From positions 31,389 through 95,388 of the forward strand of contig CAYURM010000010.1 of assembly GCA_964447155.1 (NCBI GenBank): a DNA stretch of 64,000 bases. The letters run 5' to 3'. This document shows, piece by piece, positions 1-9,018 of the stretch; position 1 is the first letter of the stretch, and each line of letters starts with the position of its first letter. Under the pieces are notes generated by a model. The model was not told the DNA's origin. It did no database searches and saw only the letters and a program-made list of their open reading frames with translations. This DNA is from SMBSF63 sp034003545 (GTDB lineage: Bacteria; Chloroflexota; Anaerolineae; Anaerolineales; Anaerolineaceae). The position numbers and the translations under genes were made by a program.

Positions 1-716
1 ATACGCGCCTCGGTTGGGCAGACCTTGATACAGGCACAGCACACGATGCATTTTTCGGCATCTGTTTCCACCCGGTCATGGATCGTGATGGCTGCGGTCG
101 GGCAGGCTTTCATACATTCTTCGCACAGGGTGCACAACATTTCGTCTGTCTCCGGGGCGCTGTCGTCGAATGGCTTCAAGGGCTTGTAGGGACGGCTGCC
201 CGGCACCACCAGCGGCGGCAGCTCGTCCAGGCTGCTGGCAGATTTCAGTTTCGCGCGCACGTGCTGACCAAATTGTACGGCCTGCGCCAGATCAACTGCG
301 TCCGGCCGTCCCACCGAGAGCGGTTTCTCGGCGGAGGTGTAGGAATGTTCGCCGATGAATGCCCCTCCTGCTACGGGGATAAACCCTGCCGCTTCAGCCA
401 GATCAACCAGCTCGATCAAGGCGTCTTCATACGCCCGGTTGCCATACAGTACGACCAGCACTGCCGGGGTGTAGTTTCCCCGCAGACCCCGCAGCCGGGA
501 TACGGCCTGCACCGGCAGCCGTCCGGCATATACCGGCAAGCCGATCACGGCCAGCTCGCTGCCCATTTCGGCAGCCGCCCGCGTGTCCGCATCGGGCGGG
601 GTCAGGCTGATTTCTTCTACTTGATCCGCCAGGATGCCGTTGGTGATATTGCGCAGCACTTTTTGGGTAGTGCCGGTCGGCGAAAAATAGATCAATTTGA
701 CCGCATTAACTTGCAT
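1..716 (-). CDS. EFR1-type flavodoxin/ferredoxin fusion (3' end cut by window edge)
   Basis: The protein begins with a flavodoxin-like fold: a phosphate-binding loop reading SPTGTTQKV sits near residues 9-17, and the flavodoxin region runs to about residue 150. Two 4Fe-4S clusters follow near the C-terminus, with motifs CTLCEECMKACP (about residue 193) and CIVCCACIKVCP (about residue 225). This is the domain order of EFR1-family ferrodoxins, soluble electron carriers of anaerobes. The ATG at 714-716 overlaps the end of the upstream GNAT-like gene by 11 bases, so the two are probably co-transcribed. The gene runs off the left edge, so its C-terminus is unseen. The exact electron partner is unknown. 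Confidence 0.85.
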   Translation of the reverse strand, partial: MQVNAVKLIYFSPTGTTQKVLRNITNGILADQVEEISLTPPDADTRAAAEMGSELAVIGLPVYAGRLPVQAVSRLRGLRGNYTPAVLVVLYGNRAYEDALIELVDLAEAAGFIPVAGGAFIGEHSYTSAEKPLSVGRPDAVDLAQAVQFGQHVRAKLKSASSLDELPPLVVPGSRPYKPLKPFDDSAPETDEMLCTLCEECMKACPTAAITIHDRVETDAEKCIVCCACIKVCPTEAR

Positions 717-1851
717 TATGCTCCTGTTCATCCAGATGCTTGATGAAGCAGCGGCGGCGTTTGTGCTGGCGCTTGTCAAAGAATTTCCACAGTGCCCGCA
801 CCTGTTGGTTATCTTCCAGCTCGGGATTGGATTCGACCGACCTGACGCCGTGTTTTTCGAAGACCTCCAGCATGCGGTTCATCAAAATTGCAGTGACCGC
901 CTTACCCTGGTAGGAGCGCTTGACTGCGATCAAATAGAGATCGGCGCGGTCAAACTTGCGCATGGCGCGCAGCAGATGGACAAACCCGAAAGGGAACAGG
1001 CGGCCTCTGGCACGCTGCAAGGCAACCGACAGGGAAGGCATCGTGATACCGAAAGCGACCATGTTATCGTCTTCATCCAGCACAATGGGCACAAAATCCG
1101 GGTGAATAAAACTGAAGTATTGTTTCGTGTAGCTTTCTTTTTGCCCCGGGTTCAATGCGACCACCCCATACAAATCCTGGTAAGCTTCATTCAATAAATC
1201 AAACAGGCGGTCGCCGTAGGTCAGCAGATGGCGCTTGCTGCGTGCTTCAAGCAAATGCAGATTGTTGCGTTTCAAGGCAATCCGGGCGGCTTTGGCGATC
1301 TTCTCGTTCACTTCATCCGGCATCTGGATCTCATATTCAACCCAGTCGGTGTCCTTAACATAGCCCAGGCGTTCCATGTGCTGCGGATAATACGGGTAGT
1401 TGTAGATGGTGGCCAGGGTGCCCAACTCGTCAAATCCTTCGATCAGCATGCCTTCGCGGTCCAGGTCGGTGAAGCCCAGGGGGCCATGCACGGCCGTCAT
1501 GCCTTTCTCCAACGCCCAGCCTTCTACCTTCTGCAGCAGCGCGGACGAGACAGCCAGGTCATCGACAAAGTCGAACCAGCCAAAGCGCACATAATGCTCG
1601 TCCCATCTTTCGTGGTGAGCATGGTTGAGAATGCCAGCAATCCGCCCCACGATCTTGCTATCATCATAGGCCAGCCAGTAACGGGCTTCGCAGTGGGCAA
1701 AGGCAGAATTCTTGTCGCGGCGCAGGGCGTTGGTATCATCCATCACCAGGTTGGGCACCCAATAGGGGCTGTCTTTGTAAAGGTGGTGGGGAAAATCGAT
1801 AAATGCGTTTAAATCCTTTAAGTCCAGCACTTCCTTGATCTGCAGGGTCAT
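706..1851 (-). CDS. GNAT-like (DUF-type) N-acetyltransferase family protein
   Basis: A 381-residue soluble protein. The C-terminal half resembles a GNAT fold (hydrophobic strand DLYLIAVKRSYQGKAVTAIL, then a helix and strand), as seen in large uncharacterised proteins often labelled hypothetical or N-acetyltransferase. The substrate is unknown. The ATG at 1849-1851 was chosen because an AAAGGA ribosome binding site lies seven bases upstream; a longer frame upstream lacks one. It overlaps the EFR1 gene downstream, which suggests a two-gene unit. The function assignment is by fold impression only. Confidence 0.7.
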   Translation of the reverse strand: MTLQIKEVLDLKDLNAFIDFPHHLYKDSPYWVPNLVMDDTNALRRDKNSAFAHCEARYWLAYDDSKIVGRIAGILNHAHHERWDEHYVRFGWFDFVDDLAVSSALLQKVEGWALEKGMTAVHGPLGFTDLDREGMLIEGFDELGTLATIYNYPYYPQHMERLGYVKDTDWVEYEIQMPDEVNEKIAKAARIALKRNNLHLLEARSKRHLLTYGDRLFDLLNEAYQDLYGVVALNPGQKESYTKQYFSFIHPDFVPIVLDEDDNMVAFGITMPSLSVALQRARGRLFPFGFVHLLRAMRKFDRADLYLIAVKRSYQGKAVTAILMNRMLEVFEKHGVRSVESNPELEDNQQVRALWKFFDKRQHKRRRCFIKHLDEQEHNAS

Positions 1852-2017
1852 ATTGAATTCCTTTAAAAATAAATAATTGCGATAACATGATGCGCAGGGT
1901 GTCAATCCTGCAAAAAAAGAAGGATTATTCCCCTATTATAGTCAATTTTGGAAAATTTACTTTTGCGAGTTGGCGTGACATTAAATTGCCCGCGTTTCGT
2001 GCCACAGCCAGCCACCT

Positions 2018-2048
2018 GTAGGGTGCGTTGGTGCTTTTCCAACGCACC
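2018..2048 (+). repeat. REP-like hairpin with GTAG foot (family GGTGCGTT), left member of an inverted pair
   Basis: GTAG at 2018-2021 is followed by a 10-bp stem, GGTGCGTTGG (2022-2031) pairing with CCAACGCACC (2039-2048), around a 7-base loop. Its partner at 2082-2109 lies in inverted orientation, forming a BIME-like pair. Confidence 0.75.
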
Positions 2049-2081
2049 AATCAACAAGTCCCCACACCTGGCTTGATTTTT

Positions 2082-2109
2082 GGTGCGTTCAAAAGCGAAC
2101 GCACCCTAC
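2082..2109 (-). repeat. REP-like hairpin with GTAG foot (family GGTGCGTT), right member
   Basis: Read on the minus strand: GTAG (2109-2106), then a 9-bp stem GGTGCGTTC / GAACGCACC (2105-2097 with 2090-2082) and a 6-base loop. The inner base pair differs from the left member (C-G here versus G-C there) with pairing kept, which supports selection on the hairpin. Confidence 0.75.
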
Positions 2110-2195
2110 AAAAACTTATCCCCCCCATTGTAGTTAATTTTTAAAATCTTATTTTTCCCTCACGCAAAATCCCAAGGGGCAAAGCAAAACGAAGC

Positions 2196-2756
2196 TCAGG
2201 CTTCTGCGCCTTCTGGCATCCAGCGTTCGCTATCCGGCCTGGTTAATGTGCGGATGCGCTCGGCTTCGTGCGGATACTGTGCCAGCATTTCTTCCCGGCT
2301 GGCAGCTTCAAAATCTGTGACTGCGAAAGCAGGGGCCATGGTGGTGCCAAACAGGGCGTAGTTTCCCCCGGACAACAGACGAGATCCCTGCCACACCCCG
2401 GCAGGGACGACGAATTGCACGTGCTGGCCGGCCAGCACATCCTGACCAATGAGGACGGTTCGGCTGGTGCCGTCCGGGTACAGCAGGAGCAGTTCAAATG
2501 GATCGCCGAGGTAGAAATGGAAGACTTCGTCTGTTTTCAACCGGTGGATCGCTGAAAAGCTGTCGGGGTCGTCCGTGAACAACATGAAGATGGCCGAACC
2601 AAAAGCATGGTCTGCGCCGGCGTAGCGCGCCGGCAGCAGTTCTCCAGGGCACTGGTCTGTTGAATAGTACGTGCGGGCAAACATGCCGCCTTCCACCGGT
2701 AAAGGTTTCAGGTTGAGATGTGCTGCCAGTTGGTCTGCTGTGATTGTTTGTGACAT
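2196..2756 (-). CDS. Cupin_5 (DUF985) family protein
   Basis: A 186-residue single-domain protein with the DUF985 cupin pattern: an N-terminal region with EGGMFARTYYS, then SAIFMLFT, SAIHRLKTDEVFHFYLGDP and, further on, QFVVPAGVWQGSRL. Proteins of this family are small beta-barrel cupins of unsettled function, some thought to act on sugars or nucleotides. The ATG at 2754-2756 was chosen for the GAGAGG ribosome binding site just upstream. It is divergent from the MalT-like regulator, so the short region between them holds promoters for both. Confidence 0.85.
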   Translation of the reverse strand: MSQTITADQLAAHLNLKPLPVEGGMFARTYYSTDQCPGELLPARYAGADHAFGSAIFMLFTDDPDSFSAIHRLKTDEVFHFYLGDPFELLLLYPDGTSRTVLIGQDVLAGQHVQFVVPAGVWQGSRLLSGGNYALFGTTMAPAFAVTDFEAASREEMLAQYPHEAERIRTLTRPDSERWMPEGAEA

Positions 2757-2863
2757 TTGTGCCTCTCTATGCTGTTTATGTTTTCTTCCTTGATTATATC
2801 CAAACCCTGAAGATATATCAAAAATCTGGCTGGTCAAAAAGCATATCTTTTAATCCATTTTGC

Positions 2864-2869
2864 TATAAT
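2864..2869 (+). promoter_or_regulatory. Extended -10 promoter (TGC TATAAT) of the MalT-like regulator
   Basis: TATAAT at 2864-2869 preceded by TG two bases upstream. It ends only six bases before the chosen ATG, and there is no ribosome binding site, so a leaderless transcript is likely. No convincing -35 box is seen. Confidence 0.6.
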
Positions 2870-2875
2870 CAAACT

Positions 2876-5503
2876 ATGTTCATTGCCACCAAACTCTTTC
2901 TTCCCCCTATTCAGCCAGGGCTGGTTCCCCGGCCTCGTCTTTTTGACGCGCTTGACGAAGCCTGGTGCACCGGCCAGCACCTTATCCTGTTTTCTGCGCC
3001 TCCGGGATATGGCAAGACCACTTTGCTCTCCGAGTGGATCGCCAGGCGGGAAATCCCTGCGGTGTGGGTTTCCCTGGATGACAAAGACAATGATCCGGTA
3101 CGTTTTTTTCAATACCTGCTGCTGGCTTTAAAACAACATGCGCCCGGTCTGGAAGAACTGTTGTCCACGTTGAACACCCTCCATGCGCCCGAACTGGATA
3201 TTCTGATCACCGAAGTGATCAATCAGCTTGTGCAACTGCAACAGCCGATCTTGCTGGTGCTGGATGATTATCATCTTGTACACGCTCCTGAAAACCATGT
3301 GCTGGTGCAATACCTGCTCGACCACCAGCCGCCGCAGCTTCGTCTGGCGCTGGTCTCACGTCATGACCCGCCTCTCAATCTGCCACGCCTGCGTGCCCGC
3401 CGCCAGATGTGTGAGATTCGCCAGCGAGACTTGAGTTTTTCTTCCCAGGAAACGGGGCGTTTATTGCAGGAAGAACTCCATCTTGCACTGGATGAAACCC
3501 AGGTTCAGCAATTGACCGGTCACACGGAAGGGTGGGTAGTCGGTTTGCAACTGGCGGCTCTGTCTCTGCGCGACCATCCCGACCCCAACCGTTTTATCGA
3601 GGATTTCAGCGGTTCACACCGGTTTGTGATCGATTATCTATATGAGGAAGTTCTTTCCCGTTTGCCGGAGGATTTGCGCAGGTTCTTGCACCAATCCGCA
3701 GCCCTGGATCGATTTTGCCCGGACCTGCTGGATGCGGCCCTGGAAACGACATACAACTCTGAAATGCTATACGAAGTGGAAGCCGCCAACCTCTTTCTGG
3801 TGCCGCTGGACAACAGCCGCACCTGGTTTCGCTATCATCATTTGATGGCGGATATCCTGCGCGGAGAGCTTTCTTTGGTCGAATTGCAGGCGATCCAGGG
3901 CCGCGCTGCGCAGTGGTTGATCGATCATGACCAGCCCGTCGAAGCGGTGCAATACGCCTTCGCTGCCGGCGACCTGACCCTGACCTGCGCCCTTATCCGT
4001 CAGGCGGCCATCCCGGTTGTGGAGGGCGGGCAGCTTACCGAGGTCTTGCGCTGGCTGGATGCCCTGCCGGAGGATGTGCTGCTGGACGATGCTTATCTGG
4101 CGGTGCTGCGCGCCTGGTTTTTGATCTATAATGGCCGCTTCCGCGAGGCGGCTTTGTGGGTACAGAAACTGCAAGTCATCACCAGCGGGTTGGAAGATCT
4201 GCTGGCATCTCCCCAAACCCGCCCGCTGGCCGGACTGCTGCTGGGGCTGCAAACCTGGCTGCCATCCACCACCGGGCACAAGATAGATACTCAAAAGATG
4301 GAGCAGGCTTATGCGCTGATGGGAGATCATTTTCCCATCTTTTCACCGTTGATCCTGCTGGCGCTGGGCCAGGCCCAGATTGGCGACAACCGCAGTGCAG
4401 AAGCGCGCCGCAGTTTTGAGGAAGGAATCGCCCTGGCCGAAGCAGCGGGCAGTTCGGTGACGGCCCTCATTCTGCGCAACAATCTGGCCTTTCTGTTGAA
4501 CAACATCGGCGAGCGGGCGGCAGCGATTGACCTGTGCCGGGCTGGCGTGACGCAGTATTCCACCCCCGATGGCAAACCAGGCTTGCTGGCAGGCATCCCG
4601 ATGATCGTACTGGGCTGTCTGCTGTATCAGTCCGGGCAGTTGGATGAAGCCTGTACTGCCCTCACCACCAGCATTAACCTCGTCCAACGGCTGGGGCTTT
4701 ATCATGTGCTGGCAATCCCCGCCAGCCAGACCTTGCAGCTCCTCCTCTCGGATCGAAACCAACTGGATGAGGCTCTGGCACTTAACCGGGAAACCCATCG
4801 ACAGGTCAGCAAAGCAGGCCTGACGCCTGTGGCCGAAAACATGGATATGCTCGCCGCCTGGCTGCACTACTATGCCGGAAATCCGGAACCTGCCCGCCAG
4901 TGGGTAGAGAGCCATCCCTTGACCGGATCCCTCTCGGATCAGGTTCCGTATCTGCCGCGTGTGCTGTTGCATATCCGCATCCAGTCTGAATCCGGGCAGG
5001 GGGAACAGGCGCTCAAACGTTTGCAGGAGCTGGAGACCCTGACCCAGACCGCTGTCCGCAAGCCGGACTGGATGCGGGTTAAGGTCGAACAGGCATTGGC
5101 CGAGCAGCGCATCGGCAGAACAGCGCAGGCCATCTCAGCCCTTTCTCCGGCGATTGAAGCGGCTGCTGTCATGGAATATCGTCAGCTTTTTGTGCAGGAA
5201 CGGCCGCGCCTGGCATCCTTGCTGGCTCATTTTCGTCCACGCTTTCCAGATTTCATTGATGCGGTATGTACCCAGGAACAACTTACCGCCACGGGGGAGA
5301 CCGTACTGATTGACCCGCCCACCGAACGCGAGATGGAAATCCTGCGCCTGGTGGCAGCCGGTTTGAGTAATGCAGACATCGCCGGACGGCTGTATATCAC
5401 CGTTGGCACCACCAAATGGCATCTTAATCATCTGTACGCAAAACTGGGAGTCAACCGGCGTACAGAAGCAGTTGCCAAAGCCCGGGAATTGGGCCTCATC
5501 TAG
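2876..5503 (+). CDS. MalT-like LuxR-family transcriptional regulator (STAND ATPase)
   Basis: An 875-residue regulator with the MalT architecture: an N-terminal P-loop NTPase (Walker A SAPPGYGKTT at residues 40-49; Walker B near LLVLDDYH), a long winged/TPR-like helical middle, and a C-terminal LuxR helix-turn-helix at about 814-875 (TEREMEILRLVAAGLSNADI, then TTKWHLNHLYAKLGV). Such proteins bind an inducer through the TPR part and ATP in the NOD module, then activate transcription. The start MFIATKLFLPP is the usual beginning of this family. The inducer and targets are unknown; the lipoprotein and methyltransferase genes downstream are the nearest candidates. Confidence 0.9.
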   Translation: MFIATKLFLPPIQPGLVPRPRLFDALDEAWCTGQHLILFSAPPGYGKTTLLSEWIARREIPAVWVSLDDKDNDPVRFFQYLLLALKQHAPGLEELLSTLNTLHAPELDILITEVINQLVQLQQPILLVLDDYHLVHAPENHVLVQYLLDHQPPQLRLALVSRHDPPLNLPRLRARRQMCEIRQRDLSFSSQETGRLLQEELHLALDETQVQQLTGHTEGWVVGLQLAALSLRDHPDPNRFIEDFSGSHRFVIDYLYEEVLSRLPEDLRRFLHQSAALDRFCPDLLDAALETTYNSEMLYEVEAANLFLVPLDNSRTWFRYHHLMADILRGELSLVELQAIQGRAAQWLIDHDQPVEAVQYAFAAGDLTLTCALIRQAAIPVVEGGQLTEVLRWLDALPEDVLLDDAYLAVLRAWFLIYNGRFREAALWVQKLQVITSGLEDLLASPQTRPLAGLLLGLQTWLPSTTGHKIDTQKMEQAYALMGDHFPIFSPLILLALGQAQIGDNRSAEARRSFEEGIALAEAAGSSVTALILRNNLAFLLNNIGERAAAIDLCRAGVTQYSTPDGKPGLLAGIPMIVLGCLLYQSGQLDEACTALTTSINLVQRLGLYHVLAIPASQTLQLLLSDRNQLDEALALNRETHRQVSKAGLTPVAENMDMLAAWLHYYAGNPEPARQWVESHPLTGSLSDQVPYLPRVLLHIRIQSESGQGEQALKRLQELETLTQTAVRKPDWMRVKVEQALAEQRIGRTAQAISALSPAIEAAAVMEYRQLFVQERPRLASLLAHFRPRFPDFIDAVCTQEQLTATGETVLIDPPTEREMEILRLVAAGLSNADIAGRLYITVGTTKWHLNHLYAKLGVNRRTEAVAKARELGLI

Positions 5504-5548
5504 CCCCAATCTCCACTCCCTACCCAAAAACCTAACTTAAGACAGGTC

Positions 5549-5570
5549 ACAACCCTGGCCTTCGGGTTGT
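5549..5570. terminator. Hairpin after the MalT-like gene (terminator-like, no U-tract)
   Basis: ACAACCC (5549-5555) pairs with GGGTTGT (5564-5570) around an 8-base loop. It sits between the regulator stop and the lipoprotein start, with no run of T after it, so it may equally be a leader hairpin. Confidence 0.35.
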
Positions 5571-5627
5571 ATATTTGGATTGTTGGTCAAAACAATCACA
5601 AATCAATCGTTTTTCGGAGGTTTACCC

Positions 5628-6173
5628 ATGAAGTCACACAATCTTTCCAAGTCCATCATTATCTTCTCTACCCTGGCTGTACTCACCCTGGGATTGACCG
5701 GATGCGCCACCCTGCGGTATGAAGCCAAATCCGACAACATCCGCGCCGTGGCTGACCAGATCGCCAGCTACACTGTGCCAGAAGGCTATCGTGAGGAATT
5801 TGCGGTTGAGCTGATGGACTACCAGTTGGTCAGCCTGATCGGCCCGGAGACCAGCAGCCATATCTATCTGATCCAGGCTCCTGAGGACGTTGAGGTCAAT
5901 ATCGATCAATTGCAGCAGCAGGCTGCCGTGATGAATGCGGACGAAGATATCGACCCCGGCCAGATGCGTGTGGTCGAGACTCGTCAGGTCGAGATCCGCG
6001 GACAATCCGTCAACCTGGTCATCCAGGAAGGGTTGAACTCGGAAAACAAACCCTACCGCTCGGCAACTGCCGTATTTGAAGGGCGCAATGGCCCGGCGCT
6101 GGTCAGTATCTCTTCCTGTGTCAGTGTCTGGAATCCTGAATTGTTAGACGCTTTCCTGACCTCGCTGAACTAA
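5628..6173 (+). CDS. Hypothetical lipoprotein
   Basis: A 181-residue exported lipoprotein with a signal peptide ending in the lipobox LTGC (cysteine about residue 25). The mature part is hydrophilic with no motif I recognise; it has a late cysteine (ISSCVSVW). The ATG at 5628 is preceded by a strong CGGAGG site eight bases upstream. It follows the MalT-like regulator on the same strand. Confidence 0.8.
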   Translation: MKSHNLSKSIIIFSTLAVLTLGLTGCATLRYEAKSDNIRAVADQIASYTVPEGYREEFAVELMDYQLVSLIGPETSSHIYLIQAPEDVEVNIDQLQQQAAVMNADEDIDPGQMRVVETRQVEIRGQSVNLVIQEGLNSENKPYRSATAVFEGRNGPALVSISSCVSVWNPELLDAFLTSLN

Positions 6174-6190
6174 CAAAACTTTAGAACCCT

Positions 6191-6220
6191 CGTAGTGGCG
6201 CAGCATGCTGCGCCACTACG
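6191..6220. repeat. 30-bp perfect palindrome, REP-like with GTAG/CTAC feet (family TGGCGC)
   Basis: Positions 6191-6220 form a perfect palindrome centred on GCATGC: CGTAG, then TGGCGCA, GCATGC, TGCGCCA and CTACG. It lies 18 bases after the lipoprotein stop and may also halt transcription, though no T-run follows. A sister copy is at 20980-21003. Confidence 0.75.
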
Positions 6221-6296
6221 GAAGACCTCATATTCAATTCAATAGTAGAGCTTAACCAATTTTTGGAAGCCTCACAGGCAAATAAATAAGCAAAAC

Positions 6297-6542
6297 ATGA
6301 TGAACACTAACCGCACTTATACAACTGGCAGCGAGATTTACGAAATCATTGTGAAAGGGCACCTGGACGCAAGCCGCTCCGGCTGGTTCGAGGGCATGCA
6401 GCTCACCAACCAGCCGGACGGCACCACCCGCCTCACCGGCGCTGTCATTGATCAATCTGCCCTGTTCGGCCTGTTGAACCGCATTCGGGATTTAGGGCTG
6501 CCCCTCCTCGCGTTGCAGAACCTGCCCGGTCGGGAAAATTAA
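6297..6542 (+). CDS. Small conserved-looking hypothetical protein
   Basis: An 81-residue soluble protein without a signal peptide. It contains EIIVKGHLDASRSGWFEGM and a C-terminal stretch ALFGLLNRIRDLGLPLLAL typical of a small alpha/beta protein. I recognise the type as a short hypothetical protein but can give no function. Two ATG codons (6297, 6300) are possible and no clear ribosome binding site is visible. It precedes the ICMT-like methyltransferase on the same strand. Confidence 0.6.
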   Translation: MMNTNRTYTTGSEIYEIIVKGHLDASRSGWFEGMQLTNQPDGTTRLTGAVIDQSALFGLLNRIRDLGLPLLALQNLPGREN

Positions 6543-6555
6543 CGGAACCATTGTC

Positions 6556-6586
6556 ATTGCGAGATCCCGCAGGGGATCGAAGCAAT
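6556..6586. repeat. Imperfect palindrome (ATTGC ... GCAAT) intergenic repeat
   Basis: ATTGC (6556-6560) and GCAAT (6582-6586) enclose GATCCC / GGGATC, giving a hairpin with small internal mismatches. The sequence is of a kind often dispersed between bacterial genes. Only one copy is evident in this window. Confidence 0.5.
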
Positions 6587-6628
6587 CTCCAACCTGAAAA
6601 TGAAACCAAACAAAAGGAGTATCAAATC

Positions 6629-7279
6629 ATGAGTATCGACCCTGTAATGGAACATTTTGGCAATTGGTGGGCTGCCGCCGTGTGGGCGCTGATGTTCATC
6701 GCCTTCCTGGCCTTCCTGCCCTTCTACAAGAAAAGCCAGCGCAAACCGGCCAGCGTGTACGGCGCGTTTGTCCTCGCCCTGGCCCTCGAAATGTTCGGCG
6801 TGCCTTTGAGCATGTACGTGTTGACCTGGATCTTTGGCAAAACCCTGCCGGACGGGGTGCTGTGGGGACACACCCTGGTGCAGTGGATCGGTTTGAGCGG
6901 CACCACCGTGGCCGTCGTCCTGTACCTGATCGCTGCTGTACTCATCATCCTCGGTTGGCGGCGCATCTATCGCCAATACTGGAGTAAGGAAGAAGGCGAA
7001 GGCCAACTGGTCACCAGCGGCATCTACCGCTACATCCGCCACCCGCAGTACACCGGCTTTTTGATGATGACCCTGGGGATGATGTGTGAATGGGCGACCC
7101 TGCCAATGCTGATCATGTGGCCGCTGCTGGTGCTGCTCTATGTGCGCCTGGCAAAGCGTGAAGAAGCCGACATGCGCCAGGAATTTGGCCCGGCCTATGA
7201 CGAGTATCGCCGCACCACCGGCATGTTCCTGCCCCGTCTGATCGTCCGCCGCCGCGGCGAATACCAGACCAACAATTAA
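6629..7279 (+). CDS. Isoprenylcysteine carboxyl methyltransferase (ICMT)-like membrane methyltransferase
   Basis: A 216-residue membrane protein with about five hydrophobic segments and the hallmark SAM-binding C-terminal block RYIRHPQYTGF followed by EEADMRQEFGPAYDEYRRTTGMF. This is the ICMT / phospholipid methyltransferase / NnrU-like superfamily, integral membrane enzymes that methylate lipidic or small substrates. The true substrate here is unknown. The ATG at 6629 has an AAAGGAG site ten bases upstream. Twelve bases separate it from the next gene, so the two are co-transcribed. Confidence 0.8.
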   Translation: MSIDPVMEHFGNWWAAAVWALMFIAFLAFLPFYKKSQRKPASVYGAFVLALALEMFGVPLSMYVLTWIFGKTLPDGVLWGHTLVQWIGLSGTTVAVVLYLIAAVLIILGWRRIYRQYWSKEEGEGQLVTSGIYRYIRHPQYTGFLMMTLGMMCEWATLPMLIMWPLLVLLYVRLAKREEADMRQEFGPAYDEYRRTTGMFLPRLIVRRRGEYQTNN

Positions 7280-7290
7280 GGAAAGATACC

Positions 7291-7932
7291 ATGAGCTACG
7301 AACCTTCCAAACTGGAAATCTGCCTGACCCTGGGTATCGGAGCGATCATTGCTCCCTGCTACCGCAGCTACGTCAACCGCCTGCCGCTGCAAGACAATGA
7401 TAACGTTCTGGATTTCGGTTCCGGCTCAGGCATCTTGTCCCGGCATATCGCTGCCCGCCTCGCAAGAGGCGGGGGGCACCTGACCTGCGTGGATATCTCG
7501 TCCCGCTGGATGAAGGTCATCCGCAACACCCTGCGCCGCTTTGACAACGTCAGCTACCAGTTGGGACACATTACCCAGGTTGACCTGCCCGACGCCAGCT
7601 TTGACACCATCCTGATCCACTTCGTACTACATGACATCCCCGCTTCAGAACGCCCGCTAATCGTGCAAACCCTGGGCCGCAAGCTCAAACCCGGCGGGCG
7701 TCTGCTCCTGCGGGAACCCCAGGGTCACGGGCTGGACTTGCCCGAACTGCAAGCCTTGACCGCTGCTGCCGGGTTAATTTCACCAGAAGTCAAAGCGCAC
7801 AAAGCCTGGCTGGGGCCGGTTTTCGATGGCTGGTATATCCGGGAGAATCTCCCCCAAACGGGTGATGAGCAGTTCCACCATTTATCTGATGCACCCGCTG
7901 TTGAACCTGTCTATACTTTTGATCATTCATAA
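7291..7932 (+). CDS. Class I SAM-dependent methyltransferase
   Basis: A 213-residue cytosolic enzyme. Motif I reads VLDFGSGSGILSRHIA (about residues 37-52), followed by LTCVDISSRWMKVI and the post-motif block DTILIHFVLHDIP, all typical of the Methyltransf_11 group. The substrate is unknown. The ATG is preceded by AAGGAAAG. It sits in a run with the membrane methyltransferase upstream and the CPBP protease 13 bases downstream. Confidence 0.85.
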   Translation: MSYEPSKLEICLTLGIGAIIAPCYRSYVNRLPLQDNDNVLDFGSGSGILSRHIAARLARGGGHLTCVDISSRWMKVIRNTLRRFDNVSYQLGHITQVDLPDASFDTILIHFVLHDIPASERPLIVQTLGRKLKPGGRLLLREPQGHGLDLPELQALTAAAGLISPEVKAHKAWLGPVFDGWYIRENLPQTGDEQFHHLSDAPAVEPVYTFDHS

Positions 7933-7945
7933 AAGGAGTTTTAAA

Positions 7946-9001
7946 ATGAATACCCAATCAACTGTTGTTCGAAAAGAAAGAAAAACCCTGCGCTGGAATC
8001 TGGCGCAAAAACATCCTGCGCTCGCTTTCCTGATCCTCACCTTTGCCTGGAGCTGGCTGTTCTGGCTGGGCGGCATCGCCCTGCGCGGCCGCGATGACCT
8101 CCTGCTGATGATGGTGGTCTTCATCGGCGGCTTTGGCCCGGCCGTGGGCGGTATGCTGACCCTGGGACTCAGGAATGGCCTGCGACCCTTTGAGATGAAC
8201 CGCAAAAGCGTGATCACCATGCTGGTTTCATCGGCAGTCATCTTTGGCTTGATGGCGCTGCGCTATCGGGTCGGCCCGGTTGCCGGCTATGAATCCCTGC
8301 CCGGCGACCTGACCCTGTCCGCGCCCATCTTGCTGGCAGCGGTGGCCGTCAGTTTGATCGGCGGCAAGGTCATTTCCAGTGCCTTTTCGAGCAACGCCGG
8401 CATTCGCGAAAAGATGGCCTCGATTTTGCCGGTTCGCGGCTCCCTGGGCTGGCTGGCATTCAGTGCGCTCTTCTTCCCCGTTCTTGTGCTGATCAGTTGG
8501 GGGTTGGCGACACTGCTGGGGATGCCCGTGGAATACCCCGGCCTGTGGGGTCAGCCGATCCTCGAAGTGCTGCCGCTGGCGCTGCTTTCCTTCTCCCTGA
8601 CCGCCCTGATCCGCGGCGGCAACGAAGAACCCGGCTGGCGCGGGATGATGCAGCCCGCTTTGCAAAACAGGTATAGCCCGCTGGTCGCTGCCTTAATCGT
8701 CTCGGCATTCTGGTCCCTGTGGCACCTGCCCCTGTTCCTGAACGGTTTTTATGGCGAGAATCTGCTGATGGGAATGCTCGGCGGCGGCATCTACCGCATC
8801 TTTTTGGCAATTTTCCTTGCCTGGGTCTACAACCGCTCCGGCGGTAATGTGCTGGCAATGATCATTCTGCATACTACTTTCAACATGGCGGTAGATTTCT
8901 TGCCGACCTCCGACCTGTTTCTGCTGGTGTTGTGGATTGTCATTTCGGCAGCGGTTGTCCTCAAGGGCAAAATGTACCGCAAACTTGTTGTAACAAAATA
9001 A
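7946..9001 (+). CDS. CPBP-family intramembrane glutamic endopeptidase
   Basis: A 351-residue polytopic membrane protein with the CPBP (Abi, type II CAAX prenyl protease-like) motifs: EEPGWRG (motif 1, paired Glu and Arg), FWSLWHLPLF (motif 2, His) and LHTTFN (motif 3, His and Asn). These residues form the intramembrane active site. Bacterial members process peptides, sometimes as bacteriocin immunity proteins. The start at 7946 is set by the AAAGGAG site ten bases upstream. It lies between a methyltransferase and a metallo-beta-lactamase-fold gene in one operon. Confidence 0.88.
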   Translation: MNTQSTVVRKERKTLRWNLAQKHPALAFLILTFAWSWLFWLGGIALRGRDDLLLMMVVFIGGFGPAVGGMLTLGLRNGLRPFEMNRKSVITMLVSSAVIFGLMALRYRVGPVAGYESLPGDLTLSAPILLAAVAVSLIGGKVISSAFSSNAGIREKMASILPVRGSLGWLAFSALFFPVLVLISWGLATLLGMPVEYPGLWGQPILEVLPLALLSFSLTALIRGGNEEPGWRGMMQPALQNRYSPLVAALIVSAFWSLWHLPLFLNGFYGENLLMGMLGGGIYRIFLAIFLAWVYNRSGGNVLAMIILHTTFNMAVDFLPTSDLFLLVLWIVISAAVVLKGKMYRKLVVTK

Positions 9002-9018
9002 TTAAAGGAAATTTTGAG

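Larger units (their letters stand above)
1852..2195. other. Intergenic stretch with an inverted REP pair
   Basis: No gene is supported here. It holds the upstream region of the GNAT-like gene (minus strand) and two hairpins in inverted orientation at 2018-2048 and 2082-2109, listed separately. The rest is AT-rich and shows nothing else recognisable. Confidence 0.6.
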
